Below, one piece after another: positions 26,830-33,032 of a DNA stretch of 33,032 nt. The DNA lies in the NCBI GenBank assembly GCA_016213945.1, contig JACQZF010000055.1, positions 1 to 33,032 on the forward strand, in the 5' to 3' direction. The DNA comes from Nitrospirota bacterium. GTDB taxonomy: Bacteria > Nitrospirota > Thermodesulfovibrionia > UBA6902. Both the position numbers and the translations under genes were made by a program. How positions within the stretch are numbered: position 1 is the first letter of the stretch; every line of letters begins with the position of its first letter. The notes below the pieces were generated by a model. That model saw only the letters and a list, made by a program, of their open reading frames with translations, was not told the origin of the DNA and did no database searches.

Positions 26830-26941
26830 GTCATTCCCGCAGTCTGTTGAGCGGGAATCCAGTCTTTTCAATAAATTCTGGATGCCCGATTACTGACTTC
26901 GGGCATGACGAAAATAAAATGAGTCAGTTTATGGACAGACG
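26830..26941. mobile_element. Truncated second copy of the 148-bp MITE
   Basis: From GTCATTCCCGCAG (26830) to TTTATGGACAGAC (26928-26940) it matches 16602-16713 of the complete element at roughly 85-90% by eye. The left terminal inverted repeat is missing, and the right end has a C insertion or change after GACAGAC. It lies directly downstream of the ispF stop. Confidence 0.7.
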
Positions 26942-26945
26942 CTCA

Positions 26946-27419
26946 TTAGTATTTACGCTTCAGCAGACACACGGCCTGAGCGGCAATCCCTTCGCCTCTG
27001 CCGGTAAAACCCATGCCTTCATTTGACTTGGCTTTTATGTTGATCGAATATAAAGGGATGCCTGCCTTTGAGATGTTCTCTTTCATTTTTTCAATATACG
27101 GCAGAAGCTTTGGCTTTTCAGCGATGACAGTTGAATCAATGTTGACGATATCAAAGCCTTTCTGTTTCATCAGCTCTACAGTCTTTGTGAGGAGATCAAT
27201 GCTTGAAGCATTTTTCCATTTCGCATCAGTATCGGGGAAGTGCCTGCCGATGTCTCCTTCTCCCAACGCCCCGACGATCGCATCAATTATCGCATGACAC
27301 AGGACATCCGCATCGGAATGACCGAGCAGGCCTTTTTCAAAAGGGATCTCCACCCCGCCGAGGATGAGCTTCCTCCCCTCGACCAATCTGTGCGAGTCGT
27401 AACCGGTCCCGATTCTCAT
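26946..27419 (-). CDS. ispF: 2-C-methyl-D-erythritol 2,4-cyclodiphosphate synthase
   Basis: The protein has 157 residues from ATG 27419, matching the family start [12 protein letters not shown]; an upstream in-frame start is unlikely. Metal ligands are D8, H10 and H42 ([14 protein letters not shown]). The family ending [18 protein letters not shown] is present. It makes MEcPP in the non-mevalonate isoprenoid pathway. Its ATG overlaps the ispD stop as TAATG, so the two are translationally coupled. The MITE remnant lies directly beyond its stop. Confidence 0.95.
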   Translation of the reverse strand: MRIGTGYDSHRLVEGRKLILGGVEIPFEKGLLGHSDADVLCHAIIDAIVGALGEGDIGRHFPDTDAKWKNASSIDLLTKTVELMKQKGFDIVNIDSTVIAEKPKLLPYIEKMKENISKAGIPLYSINIKAKSNEGMGFTGRGEGIAAQAVCLLKRKY

Positions 27420-28126
27420 TATAAATTCACCCTTGCCATCAGCCACTCCGCCAGCTCCATGTCTTCCGGCGTTGTGACCTTAATATTATAAGGACTGCCC
27501 GTGATAATTTTGACCCTGCCGCCGATCTTTTCTACGAGCGCCGCGTCATCCGTCGCGTATGATCCTTCAGCGTATGCCGCGTCATATGCCTTTTTAATTA
27601 CGCCGAAAGTAAAAGCCTGCGGGGTCTGGATTGCGCGGATGTTCTCCCGGTCCATGGTAGTGACCACAACATTATCAGAAGAAACCTCTTTCAGCGTGTC
27701 TTTTACAGGTATGCCTGGAATGACCCCGTCAAAGTTTTCTAAATCGCTGATGAGATTTTCAATTAAGCCTTGGGGAATGAACGGCCGCACACCGTCGTGT
27801 ATCAACACGATACTCTCTGGATCAATTCCTGTCTGTTCAAGAAGTTTCAGCGCGTTGTAAATGGAGTCCTGTCTTTCCTTTCCTCCGGGGGCAATCCGTT
27901 TTATCTTTGAGAGATCATGCGCCTTGACCAGTTCATGCCCGTTTTCAATGTCCTCGGCCTTGAGCGCAGGCACCACTTCGGAGATCAATTCTTCACTGTT
28001 GAGCCTTTTTAAAGTGTGGACTATGAGGGGGACGCCGTTAAGGTCCGCAAAGGTTTTCTTAATGGATGCGTTGAACCTTTTACCCAGGCCGGCTGCCGGA
28101 ACTATAGCGATCACTTTTTTTGTCAT
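27419..28126 (-). CDS. ispD: 2-C-methyl-D-erythritol 4-phosphate cytidylyltransferase
   Basis: The protein has 235 residues from ATG 28126 ([18 protein letters not shown]). A GTG at 28150 is possible, but the extra eight residues come from a CACAGAG-type repeat. The nucleotide loop is PAAGLGKRF (9-17). [29 protein letters not shown] and the final [17 protein letters not shown] are family blocks. It activates MEP with CTP in isoprenoid synthesis. Its stop overlaps the ispF start. No good ribosome site precedes the chosen ATG. Confidence 0.95.
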   Translation of the reverse strand: MTKKVIAIVPAAGLGKRFNASIKKTFADLNGVPLIVHTLKRLNSEELISEVVPALKAEDIENGHELVKAHDLSKIKRIAPGGKERQDSIYNALKLLEQTGIDPESIVLIHDGVRPFIPQGLIENLISDLENFDGVIPGIPVKDTLKEVSSDNVVVTTMDRENIRAIQTPQAFTFGVIKKAYDAAYAEGSYATDDAALVEKIGGRVKIITGSPYNIKVTTPEDMELAEWLMARVNL

Positions 28127-28229
28127 TAACTTATTAACCACATAGAACACGGAGACAATTCAAGAATAATTAAGCCACAGATTATGTTACTTGATCTGCG
28201 GGACCCGCGAAATCTGCGGCTAAGAAATC

Positions 28230-29234
28230 CTAATGCCGCGCCGCCTTTGCCTCTTCCCTGTCAGCATCTTCCTTTAATCTTGCGAATATCATGCGGCCCG
28301 CGGTGGTTTGCAGCACGCTCGTAACGACAACATCGAGCTGCTGGTTTATCAGTTTTCTCGCGTTGTCAACAACCACCATTGTGCCGTCATCAAGGTAGCC
28401 CACGCCCTGGTTATATTCTTTCCCCTCTTTGACTATAAAGATATTCATCGTCTCACCGGGCAGGACAACGGGCTTTATGGCGTTTGCAAGCTCATTGAGA
28501 TTCAGCACCGTGACTCCCTGAAGCTCAGCGACTTTATTCAGATTGAAGTCATTGGTGATTATCTTTGCGCCAAGCAGTCTGGCTAACGCGACAAGTTTTG
28601 AGTCTACCTCTTTTATCTTCGGGAAATCTTCATCGATAATTTTCACCGTGACATTAGATAGTTTCTGCACCCTGTGAAGGATGTCAAGGCCTCTCCTGCC
28701 GCGCGCCCTCCTGAGGGAATCAGTAGAGTCAGCGATATGCTGAAGCTCCTGCAGGATGAACTGCGGGATGATAAAAGTCCCTTCGATGAAACCTGCCTCG
28801 CATACATCAACGATCCTGCCGTCGATGATTACGCTGGTGTCAATGATCTTGGCGTGTTCTTCCTCGACCCTGGTTTTAAAGGCCTTCACTATGTTTTGCA
28901 GGGTAAAGTCTTTCCCCCCCCTTAGCCCCAAAAGCAGCCCGCTGTAGCCGAATAGCGCATTAATGACAACACCGATATAAGTCCCGTCAACGTTTGTGAA
29001 AACGGTTTTAATGGGGAGATAAATAAGCTTTGCAAACAAAAGCCCGACTGAGAGGCCTATCAGCCCGCCGACTATTGTACCGAAACCGATCATGGTGAGC
29101 ACATACTCTAAGATGAGGGCGATTACGCCGACTCCGGCGCCCCAGAAAACACCCTGATACGATGCGCCTGTGCTCATCCCGATAATAAATCCGCCTGCTG
29201 TAAAGATTAAGAAAAAAATGACCCTGTAAAGCAT
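28230..29234 (-). CDS. YacL-type membrane PIN/TRAM domain protein
   Basis: The protein has 334 residues from ATG 29234, placed well after AAAGGAC; GTG 29240 would add two. Four hydrophobic segments (about 3-23, 28-48, 50-72 and 85-105) precede a PIN nuclease-like domain with acidic residues in IIDTSVIIDGRIVD and ITNDFNLNKVAEL. A C-terminal TRAM domain, a likely RNA-binding barrel, begins near GETMNIFIVKEGKE. The order yacL-ispD-ispF is conserved in many bacteria, and it is kept here. The PIN domain suggests RNase activity, but substrates are not known. Confidence 0.88.
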   Translation of the reverse strand: MLYRVIFFLIFTAGGFIIGMSTGASYQGVFWGAGVGVIALILEYVLTMIGFGTIVGGLIGLSVGLLFAKLIYLPIKTVFTNVDGTYIGVVINALFGYSGLLLGLRGGKDFTLQNIVKAFKTRVEEEHAKIIDTSVIIDGRIVDVCEAGFIEGTFIIPQFILQELQHIADSTDSLRRARGRRGLDILHRVQKLSNVTVKIIDEDFPKIKEVDSKLVALARLLGAKIITNDFNLNKVAELQGVTVLNLNELANAIKPVVLPGETMNIFIVKEGKEYNQGVGYLDDGTMVVVDNARKLINQQLDVVVTSVLQTTAGRMIFARLKEDADREEAKAARH

Positions 29235-29249
29235 AACCACGTCCTTTTT

Positions 29250-30725
29250 TTAAGAATAAATTTTCAAGGTGATATAAAATTTGTTGCTGCCCCTGTTAAT
29301 AAAAAGGAGCAGAGTATCTCCTTTCCTGACGTTAGCAACCGTGCTGTTAAAATCACGTATGTTTTTAATGCTTCTTTTGTTGATTTCCTGAATGACGTCT
29401 CCTTTTTTCAGTCCCGCGTCTTCAGCGGCGCTGTATGGTTCCACCTTGACTATTACAACGCCTTTCTCATCCTTCGGCAGGTCCAGTTGTTTTGCTATCT
29501 CCTGCGTCATGTTCATCACGCTGAAGCCAGCGAGGGTATGCTCATCAGGAGATTTTTTTTCTTCCTGCTCCTGCGGGGCCGCCTGCGCCAATTCCTGCGG
29601 GAATTCCGTTACGTTTGCAACAAGTGTAAGCGTCTTGCCGTCCCTCATCACTTTCAATTTTATCTTGCTTCCCACATTGCTTTGAGCGATCATGTTGCGG
29701 AGGGACTCCACATTTTTGATTTCCTTATCGTCAACTTCAATAATTATATCACCTCTTCTTAAACCTGCCTTTTCAGCAGGACTTCCTTTAAGTATCTCCG
29801 TGATAAGGGCGCCTGCGGATTTGTTCATTCCGAACTCCTTTGCAAGTTCGGGGGTGAAGTTCTGTATCGTTATCCCCAGCCATCCGCGGGTGACCCTGCC
29901 ATTTGTTATGAGCTGTGTCATTACCGATTTGGCCATGTTGCACGGAACGGCAAAACCTATCCCCTGATATCCGCCCGTTCTTGAGAAGATGGCGGTATTA
30001 ATGCCGATCAGCTCGCCTTTTATGTTTACAAGGGGGCCGCCTGAATTGCCGGGGTTTATTGCCGCGTCGGTCTGGATAAAATCTTCATAATCCGCGATGC
30101 CTACATTTGCCCTGCCGATTGCGCTGACTATTCCCATTGTAACGGTATTGCTCAGGCTGTAAGGGTTGCCAAAGGCAAGTACAAATTCGCCTACCTGGAT
30201 TTTGTCCGAATCCCCCCATTTTATTGCGGGGAATTTCTCAACCGGGATCTTTATGACCGCAATGTCCGTCTTCGGATCAGACCCGATGATCTTGCCTTTA
30301 TAATTTTGCTGGTCATACACGGTAACCTGTATCTCATCGGCCTTTTCAACTACATGAGCATTTGTAAGAATGTATCCGTCGGGAGATACTATTACTCCGG
30401 ATCCGAGACTCTGTTCTTTCCATTTTTTCGGCATCTTATGATGGGGTTCGAATAAATCGGGGAACTGATCGTCGAAGAGGTCCGAGAAAGGTTTGGCGTC
30501 TCTTTCCACAATCTTTGAAGTGGAGATATTTACTACAACGGGGCTTATGACTTGTACAATCTCTGAAAAGGCGTTGCTTTCCCCTGAGAGCTCTTTTGGT
30601 ATATGGAAGTTATAAACATATGGCGGGCTGGTAGATTTAGCGGGGAATATATTTACGCGATTTCCTATCAAATAACCAGCGATTAAAGCAACAAACACAA
30701 AAATCAGTAAAGTCGTCTTTTTCAT
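29250..30725 (-). CDS. HtrA/Deg-family periplasmic serine protease
   Basis: The protein has 491 residues. An N-terminal signal or anchor (about 4-20) leads to a trypsin-like domain with the complete triad H124 (NAHVVEKAD), D154 (KTDIAVIKI) and S228 (NPGNSGGPL). Two PDZ domains follow (about 275-365 and 395-491), separated by a Gln/Glu-rich linker (AAPQEQEEKK). This is the DegP/DegQ/MucD layout: quality control of misfolded envelope proteins. The stop is 15 bp from the PIN/TRAM start, so both are probably co-transcribed with ispD-ispF. It is divergent from bioA. Confidence 0.93.
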   Translation of the reverse strand: MKKTTLLIFVFVALIAGYLIGNRVNIFPAKSTSPPYVYNFHIPKELSGESNAFSEIVQVISPVVVNISTSKIVERDAKPFSDLFDDQFPDLFEPHHKMPKKWKEQSLGSGVIVSPDGYILTNAHVVEKADEIQVTVYDQQNYKGKIIGSDPKTDIAVIKIPVEKFPAIKWGDSDKIQVGEFVLAFGNPYSLSNTVTMGIVSAIGRANVGIADYEDFIQTDAAINPGNSGGPLVNIKGELIGINTAIFSRTGGYQGIGFAVPCNMAKSVMTQLITNGRVTRGWLGITIQNFTPELAKEFGMNKSAGALITEILKGSPAEKAGLRRGDIIIEVDDKEIKNVESLRNMIAQSNVGSKIKLKVMRDGKTLTLVANVTEFPQELAQAAPQEQEEKKSPDEHTLAGFSVMNMTQEIAKQLDLPKDEKGVVIVKVEPYSAAEDAGLKKGDVIQEINKRSIKNIRDFNSTVANVRKGDTLLLFINRGSNKFYITLKIYS

Positions 30726-30789
30726 TAAACAAATTATACATCCGATAGTTTGACCTTGTAAACCCTGCTTAATTATTATATTTTCACGG

Positions 30790-30818
30790 TTGATTAGAAA
30801 GAGCGCATGTTATATTCT
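30790..30818 (+). promoter_or_regulatory. Candidate sigma70-type promoter for bioA
   Basis: TTGATT (30790-30795) is followed 17 bp later by TATTCT (30813-30818); an overlapping TATATT gives a 15-bp spacer. It points at bioA, about 50 bp before its ATG. Both boxes are imperfect. Confidence 0.35.
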
Positions 30819-30871
30819 TAATAAATATTTAATAATGAAATCCCAATGACCAATAGCCAAATAACAAAAAG

Positions 30872-32251
30872 ATGAATGTCCAATCATACATAAGGCATAT
30901 AGAGAAGCTTGATAAACAGTACCTCTGGCATCCTTTTACCCAGATGAAGGAATGGGCTGAAGAACCGCCCGTAATTATTACGGAGGGACGCGGACCTTTC
31001 CTGAAAGACATTTCCGGCAAATGGTACATTGACGGCGTGTCGTCTCTATGGGTGACGGTCCACGGCCACCGGAAGAAAGAGATAGACGACGCGATAAAAA
31101 AACAGGTCGACAAGATCAGCCACTCCACCTTGTTAGGGCTCACACATCCCCCGGCAGTTTTATTGGCGGAGAAACTGATGAAGCTTATTCACTCGTCGCC
31201 CGTCACTCGTCACCCGTCACTTCAAAGAGTTTTTTACTCCGACAACGGCTCAACTGCTGTGGAGATAGCGCTGAAAATGGCCTTCCAGTACTGGAGGCAT
31301 AAAGGGGTCAAGGGCAAAAAAACATTTCTCACACTTAATAACGCATATCACGGCGATACATTGGGCGCGGTAAGTGTCGGCGGGATCGACCTGTTTCACT
31401 CTATATTTTCTCCGCTCCTGTTTAAAACCTTTAAAGTGCCATCGCCTTATTGCTACAGGTGCGGGCCTGGTAAAAAATATCCTTCGTGCAAACTGTCTTG
31501 TCTTCATGAGATGGAAAAGATAATGAAGAAACATCACGGGGAAATAGCCGCTTTGATCATTGAGCCGCTTGTTCAGGGGGCCGGAGGCATGATCATGTCG
31601 CCGCCCGGTTATTTAAAAGGGGCCAGGAAGCTGTGCAGCAGATACGGCATCCTTATGATCGCCGATGAGGTTGCAACGGGCTTTGGAAGGACCGGCAGGA
31701 TGTTTGCCTGCGAACATGAAGACGTAAGCCCCGACATCCTTTGCCTTGCAAAGGGAATAACAGGAGGCTGCCTGCCGCTTGCCGCTACGGTCACGAGCGA
31801 AGAAGTTTACAGCGCGTTTCTTGGTGAATATAAAGAATTGAAGACCTTTTTCCACGGGCACACATACACCGGCAATCAGCTCGCATGTGCCGCAGCCCTT
31901 GCCAACCTGGATCTGTTCAAAAAAGAAAAGACCTTAAACAGGATGCAAAAGAAGATTGATGTCCTGAAGAAAGAATTGGAGAAGATGAATTCATTTTCTC
32001 ATGTCGGGGAAGTTAGGCAGAAAGGTTTTATGGTCGGCATCGAACTTGTGAAGAACAAGAAGACAAAGGAGCCTTATCCTCTCGAAGAAAAAACAGGCTG
32101 GAAGGTCTGCTGCCGTGCAAGGGAAAAAGGCTTGCTGATACGGCCCCTCGGCAGTGTTGTAGTGCTGATGCCGCCGCTCAGCATATCTCACCAGGAATTA
32201 AAAAGCCTCGTACGGTTGACCGCCGAGGCCGTAAAAGAAGTCACAGGATAA
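30872..32251 (+). CDS. bioA: Adenosylmethionine-8-amino-7-oxononanoate aminotransferase
   Basis: The protein has 459 residues. This PLP enzyme makes 7,8-diaminopelargonate in biotin synthesis. Family blocks are YLWHPFTQMKEW, DGVSSLWVTVHGH, VFYSDNGSTAVEIALKMA, AYHGDTLGAVSVGG, ADEVATGFGRTG with D265, the PLP lysine K294 in LAKGITGG, and FFHGHTYTGNQLACAAALA. A Cys set C194/C197/C206/C210 is also seen in other BioA proteins of this type. Residues 110-117 are encoded by a dispersed repeat (31199-31222). No bioB, D or F gene is nearby. The ribosome site is weak. Confidence 0.93.
   Translation: MNVQSYIRHIEKLDKQYLWHPFTQMKEWAEEPPVIITEGRGPFLKDISGKWYIDGVSSLWVTVHGHRKKEIDDAIKKQVDKISHSTLLGLTHPPAVLLAEKLMKLIHSSPVTRHPSLQRVFYSDNGSTAVEIALKMAFQYWRHKGVKGKKTFLTLNNAYHGDTLGAVSVGGIDLFHSIFSPLLFKTFKVPSPYCYRCGPGKKYPSCKLSCLHEMEKIMKKHHGEIAALIIEPLVQGAGGMIMSPPGYLKGARKLCSRYGILMIADEVATGFGRTGRMFACEHEDVSPDILCLAKGITGGCLPLAATVTSEEVYSAFLGEYKELKTFFHGHTYTGNQLACAAALANLDLFKKEKTLNRMQKKIDVLKKELEKMNSFSHVGEVRQKGFMVGIELVKNKKTKEPYPLEEKTGWKVCCRAREKGLLIRPLGSVVVLMPPLSISHQELKSLVRLTAEAVKEVTG
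31199..31222 (-). repeat. Family B repeat inside bioA
   Basis: On the minus strand this 24-bp stretch matches 4636-4659 with one mismatch. Flanking bases 31185-31198 continue the GTGACG/CGAGTGA pattern. It is in frame in bioA, encoding PVTRHPSL (residues 110-117), just before the conserved VFYSDNGS block. Confidence 0.75.
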
Positions 32252-32258
32252 GCCTGTC

Positions 32259-32420
32259 TCAGTTCAATCTTCTATCCAGGAACTCTTCGAGATACTGGAG
32301 CAGCTTCGGGTTATTGACCGAAACAATATAGTAATCATCTTCCGGGTCGCATTTGTAATAGGCAAGAAAATCCCTGTATAACTTTTTCCGGTCAGTGTTG
32401 AAAACCATGTAGTTGTACAT
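32259..32420 (-). CDS. Small hypothetical protein, 53 residues
   Basis: This short frame opens with MYNYMVFNTDRKKLYRDFLA and ends YLEEFLDRRLN. Its ATG (32420) follows GAGAGAGGATAGAGC, a good ribosome-binding site. The composition is ordinary for a soluble protein: acidic and aromatic-rich, one Cys, no membrane segment. Codon use resembles the neighbours. I do not recognise the family. It is convergent with bioA, with only 7 bp between stops. Confidence 0.6.
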   Translation of the reverse strand: MYNYMVFNTDRKKLYRDFLAYYKCDPEDDYYIVSVNNPKLLQYLEEFLDRRLN

Positions 32421-32507
32421 GCTCTATCCTCTCTCCAGCATTGCCGTGTTTCCTGATATTATTATCGGAATATGGAGGGGAAAGCTTTAGTGTTTTTAGT
32501 AAAAAAA

Positions 32508-32561
32508 CCACTGGGACACAGAGGTAATTTTGTCCTCTGTGTCTCAGCGCCTCTGTGGTCA
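32508..32561. repeat. Head-to-head CACAGAG repeat (family C)
   Basis: CCACTGGGACACAGAGG and, 11 bases on, CCTCTGTGTCTCAG...CCTCTGTGG form an inverted pair. The arms match the pair at 26151-26242. It lies between the small ORF and the DUF2892 gene. Confidence 0.6.
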
Positions 32562-32580
32562 ACCTGGTTATTATTAATAA

Positions 32581-32802
32581 CTACTTATGCGTTTCACAGG
32601 TTGCTGAACCGCAGCAGGATGAGGCCCCGCAGCTTGTAAATCCAAAGACACTATAAAGCGGGCACCAGCCTATGAAAGATGTAATGAGAGGCACAAGCCC
32701 TATCACGCCCAGCCAGCTCTTAAAGTAAACACCCAGGCCAATGGCTGCAAGTCCTGCGACAATCCTTATCGTCCTGTCTGCACTTCCTATATTTGCTTTC
32801 AT
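32581..32802 (-). CDS. DUF2892 (YgaP-like transmembrane) protein with Cys-rich tail
   Basis: The protein has 73 residues. It starts MKANIGSADRTIRIVAGLAA, a typical DUF2892 opening, and has two hydrophobic segments (about 12-26 and 28-45) joined by KSW. A GWCPLYSVFGFTSC block follows. The tail has CGASSCCGSATCETHK, an unusually Cys-rich end for this family that might bind metal or take part in sulfur handling. The ATG follows AAAGGAG. The same domain occurs fused to rhodanese in YgaP, so a link to sulfur transfer is possible but unproven. Confidence 0.8.
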   Translation of the reverse strand: MKANIGSADRTIRIVAGLAAIGLGVYFKSWLGVIGLVPLITSFIGWCPLYSVFGFTSCGASSCCGSATCETHK

Positions 32803-32919
32803 GATTCTTACTCCTTTCAGGTTTAATTATTATCTGATTCAACTTTAACAGGTGGGAATCAGATTGTCTGTGACAATGTTACAGAAGCGAAGATTAATCT
32901 CTCTTAGGGTCTAATTCCC

Positions 32920-32933
32920 CGCCGCTTGCGGCG
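32920..32933. other. Hairpin at the left end of the IS200/IS605-type element
   Basis: CGCCGC-TT-GCGGCG forms a perfect 6-bp stem with a 2-base loop, 15 bp before the transposase GTG. Subterminal hairpins of this kind are what Y1 transposases recognise. A TATAAT at 32936-32941 right after it may be the transposase -10 box. Confidence 0.5.
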
Positions 32934-32948
32934 AGTATAATAGATGAC

Positions 32949-33032
32949 GTGAGCATCTATATACATAAGAGCCATAATGTCAGTGTATTGCTGTATCATT
33001 TTGTCTTTCCAACGAAGTATCGACGCATGGTT
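32949..33032 (+). CDS. IS200/IS605-family Y1 transposase (TnpA/RAYT-like), N-terminal fragment cut by window end
   Basis: From GTG 32949 the 28 visible codons read a protein starting SIYIHKSHNVSVLLYHFVF and continuing PTKYRRMV. This is the characteristic opening of small HUH/Y1 transposases of the IS200/IS605 group, including REP-associated ones. The catalytic HUH pair and Tyr lie beyond the window. The GTG start is chosen because the conserved part begins immediately. A hairpin and TATAAT precede it. No TnpB is visible within the window. Confidence 0.75.
   Translation, partial: MSIYIHKSHNVSVLLYHFVFPTKYRRMV

Overview
The window looks like a chromosomal segment of a free-living, Gram-negative-type, probably anaerobic bacterium. 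My best guess is Nitrospirota (Thermodesulfovibrionia-like), judged from gene content and repeat style only: an RACo-type corrinoid-protein activator, DUF4416, a cytidylate-kinase-like protein, PAS-rich signalling proteins, MopE-like repeat proteins and many dispersed palindromic repeats. No rRNA or tRNA gene, CRISPR array or prophage was seen.

Layout. (1) 1-1106: the 3' part of a frame-disrupted PilZ gene, then a secreted zinc phospholipase C/P1-nuclease-like protein. (2) 1235-4622: the ribosome/membrane-insertion cluster rpmH-yidD-yidC-mnmE, without the usual rnpA and jag. (3) 4768-7699: hemB and an Fe-S/ASKHA corrinoid-activator-type protein. (4) 7700-13131: an AT-rich gap of about 450 bp, a 1405-residue secreted repeat protein with two tandem propeller-type arrays and acidic Ca-binding-type repeats, and a decayed S74 (tail-fibre chaperone) gene ending at a clear terminator. 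(5) 13195-18567: typA (minus), a PAS-GGDEF-PilZ diguanylate cyclase, a MITE, and a PilB/GspE ATPase with MshEN-type repeats. (6) 18577-22818: kup and a DUF4416 gene (both minus), then terC-like and cytidylate-kinase-like genes (both plus). (7) 22827-30725, all minus: a binding-protein/histidine-kinase pair, a QueG-like Fe-S protein, a TlpA-type thioredoxin, ispF-ispD-PIN/TRAM, and an HtrA protease. (8) 30872-33032: bioA, a 53-residue small ORF, a DUF2892 protein, and the beginning of an IS200/IS605-type transposase cut by the window edge.

Working together. Items (2), (3) and the isp genes are housekeeping. The cyclase and the PilB-type ATPase form a plausible c-di-GMP to type IV pilus/secretion unit. 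The binding protein and histidine kinase overlap by one base and probably form a ligand-sensing pair.

The most unusual feature is the density of small dispersed repeats: at least five families. Two have copies lying in frame inside conserved housekeeping genes (mnmE and bioA). One is a MITE with perfect 17-bp terminal inverted repeats that supplies the stop codon of the cyclase gene. I did not find a wholly new defence or biosynthetic system here; the best candidates for new biology are these protein-coding repeat insertions and the missing rnpA.
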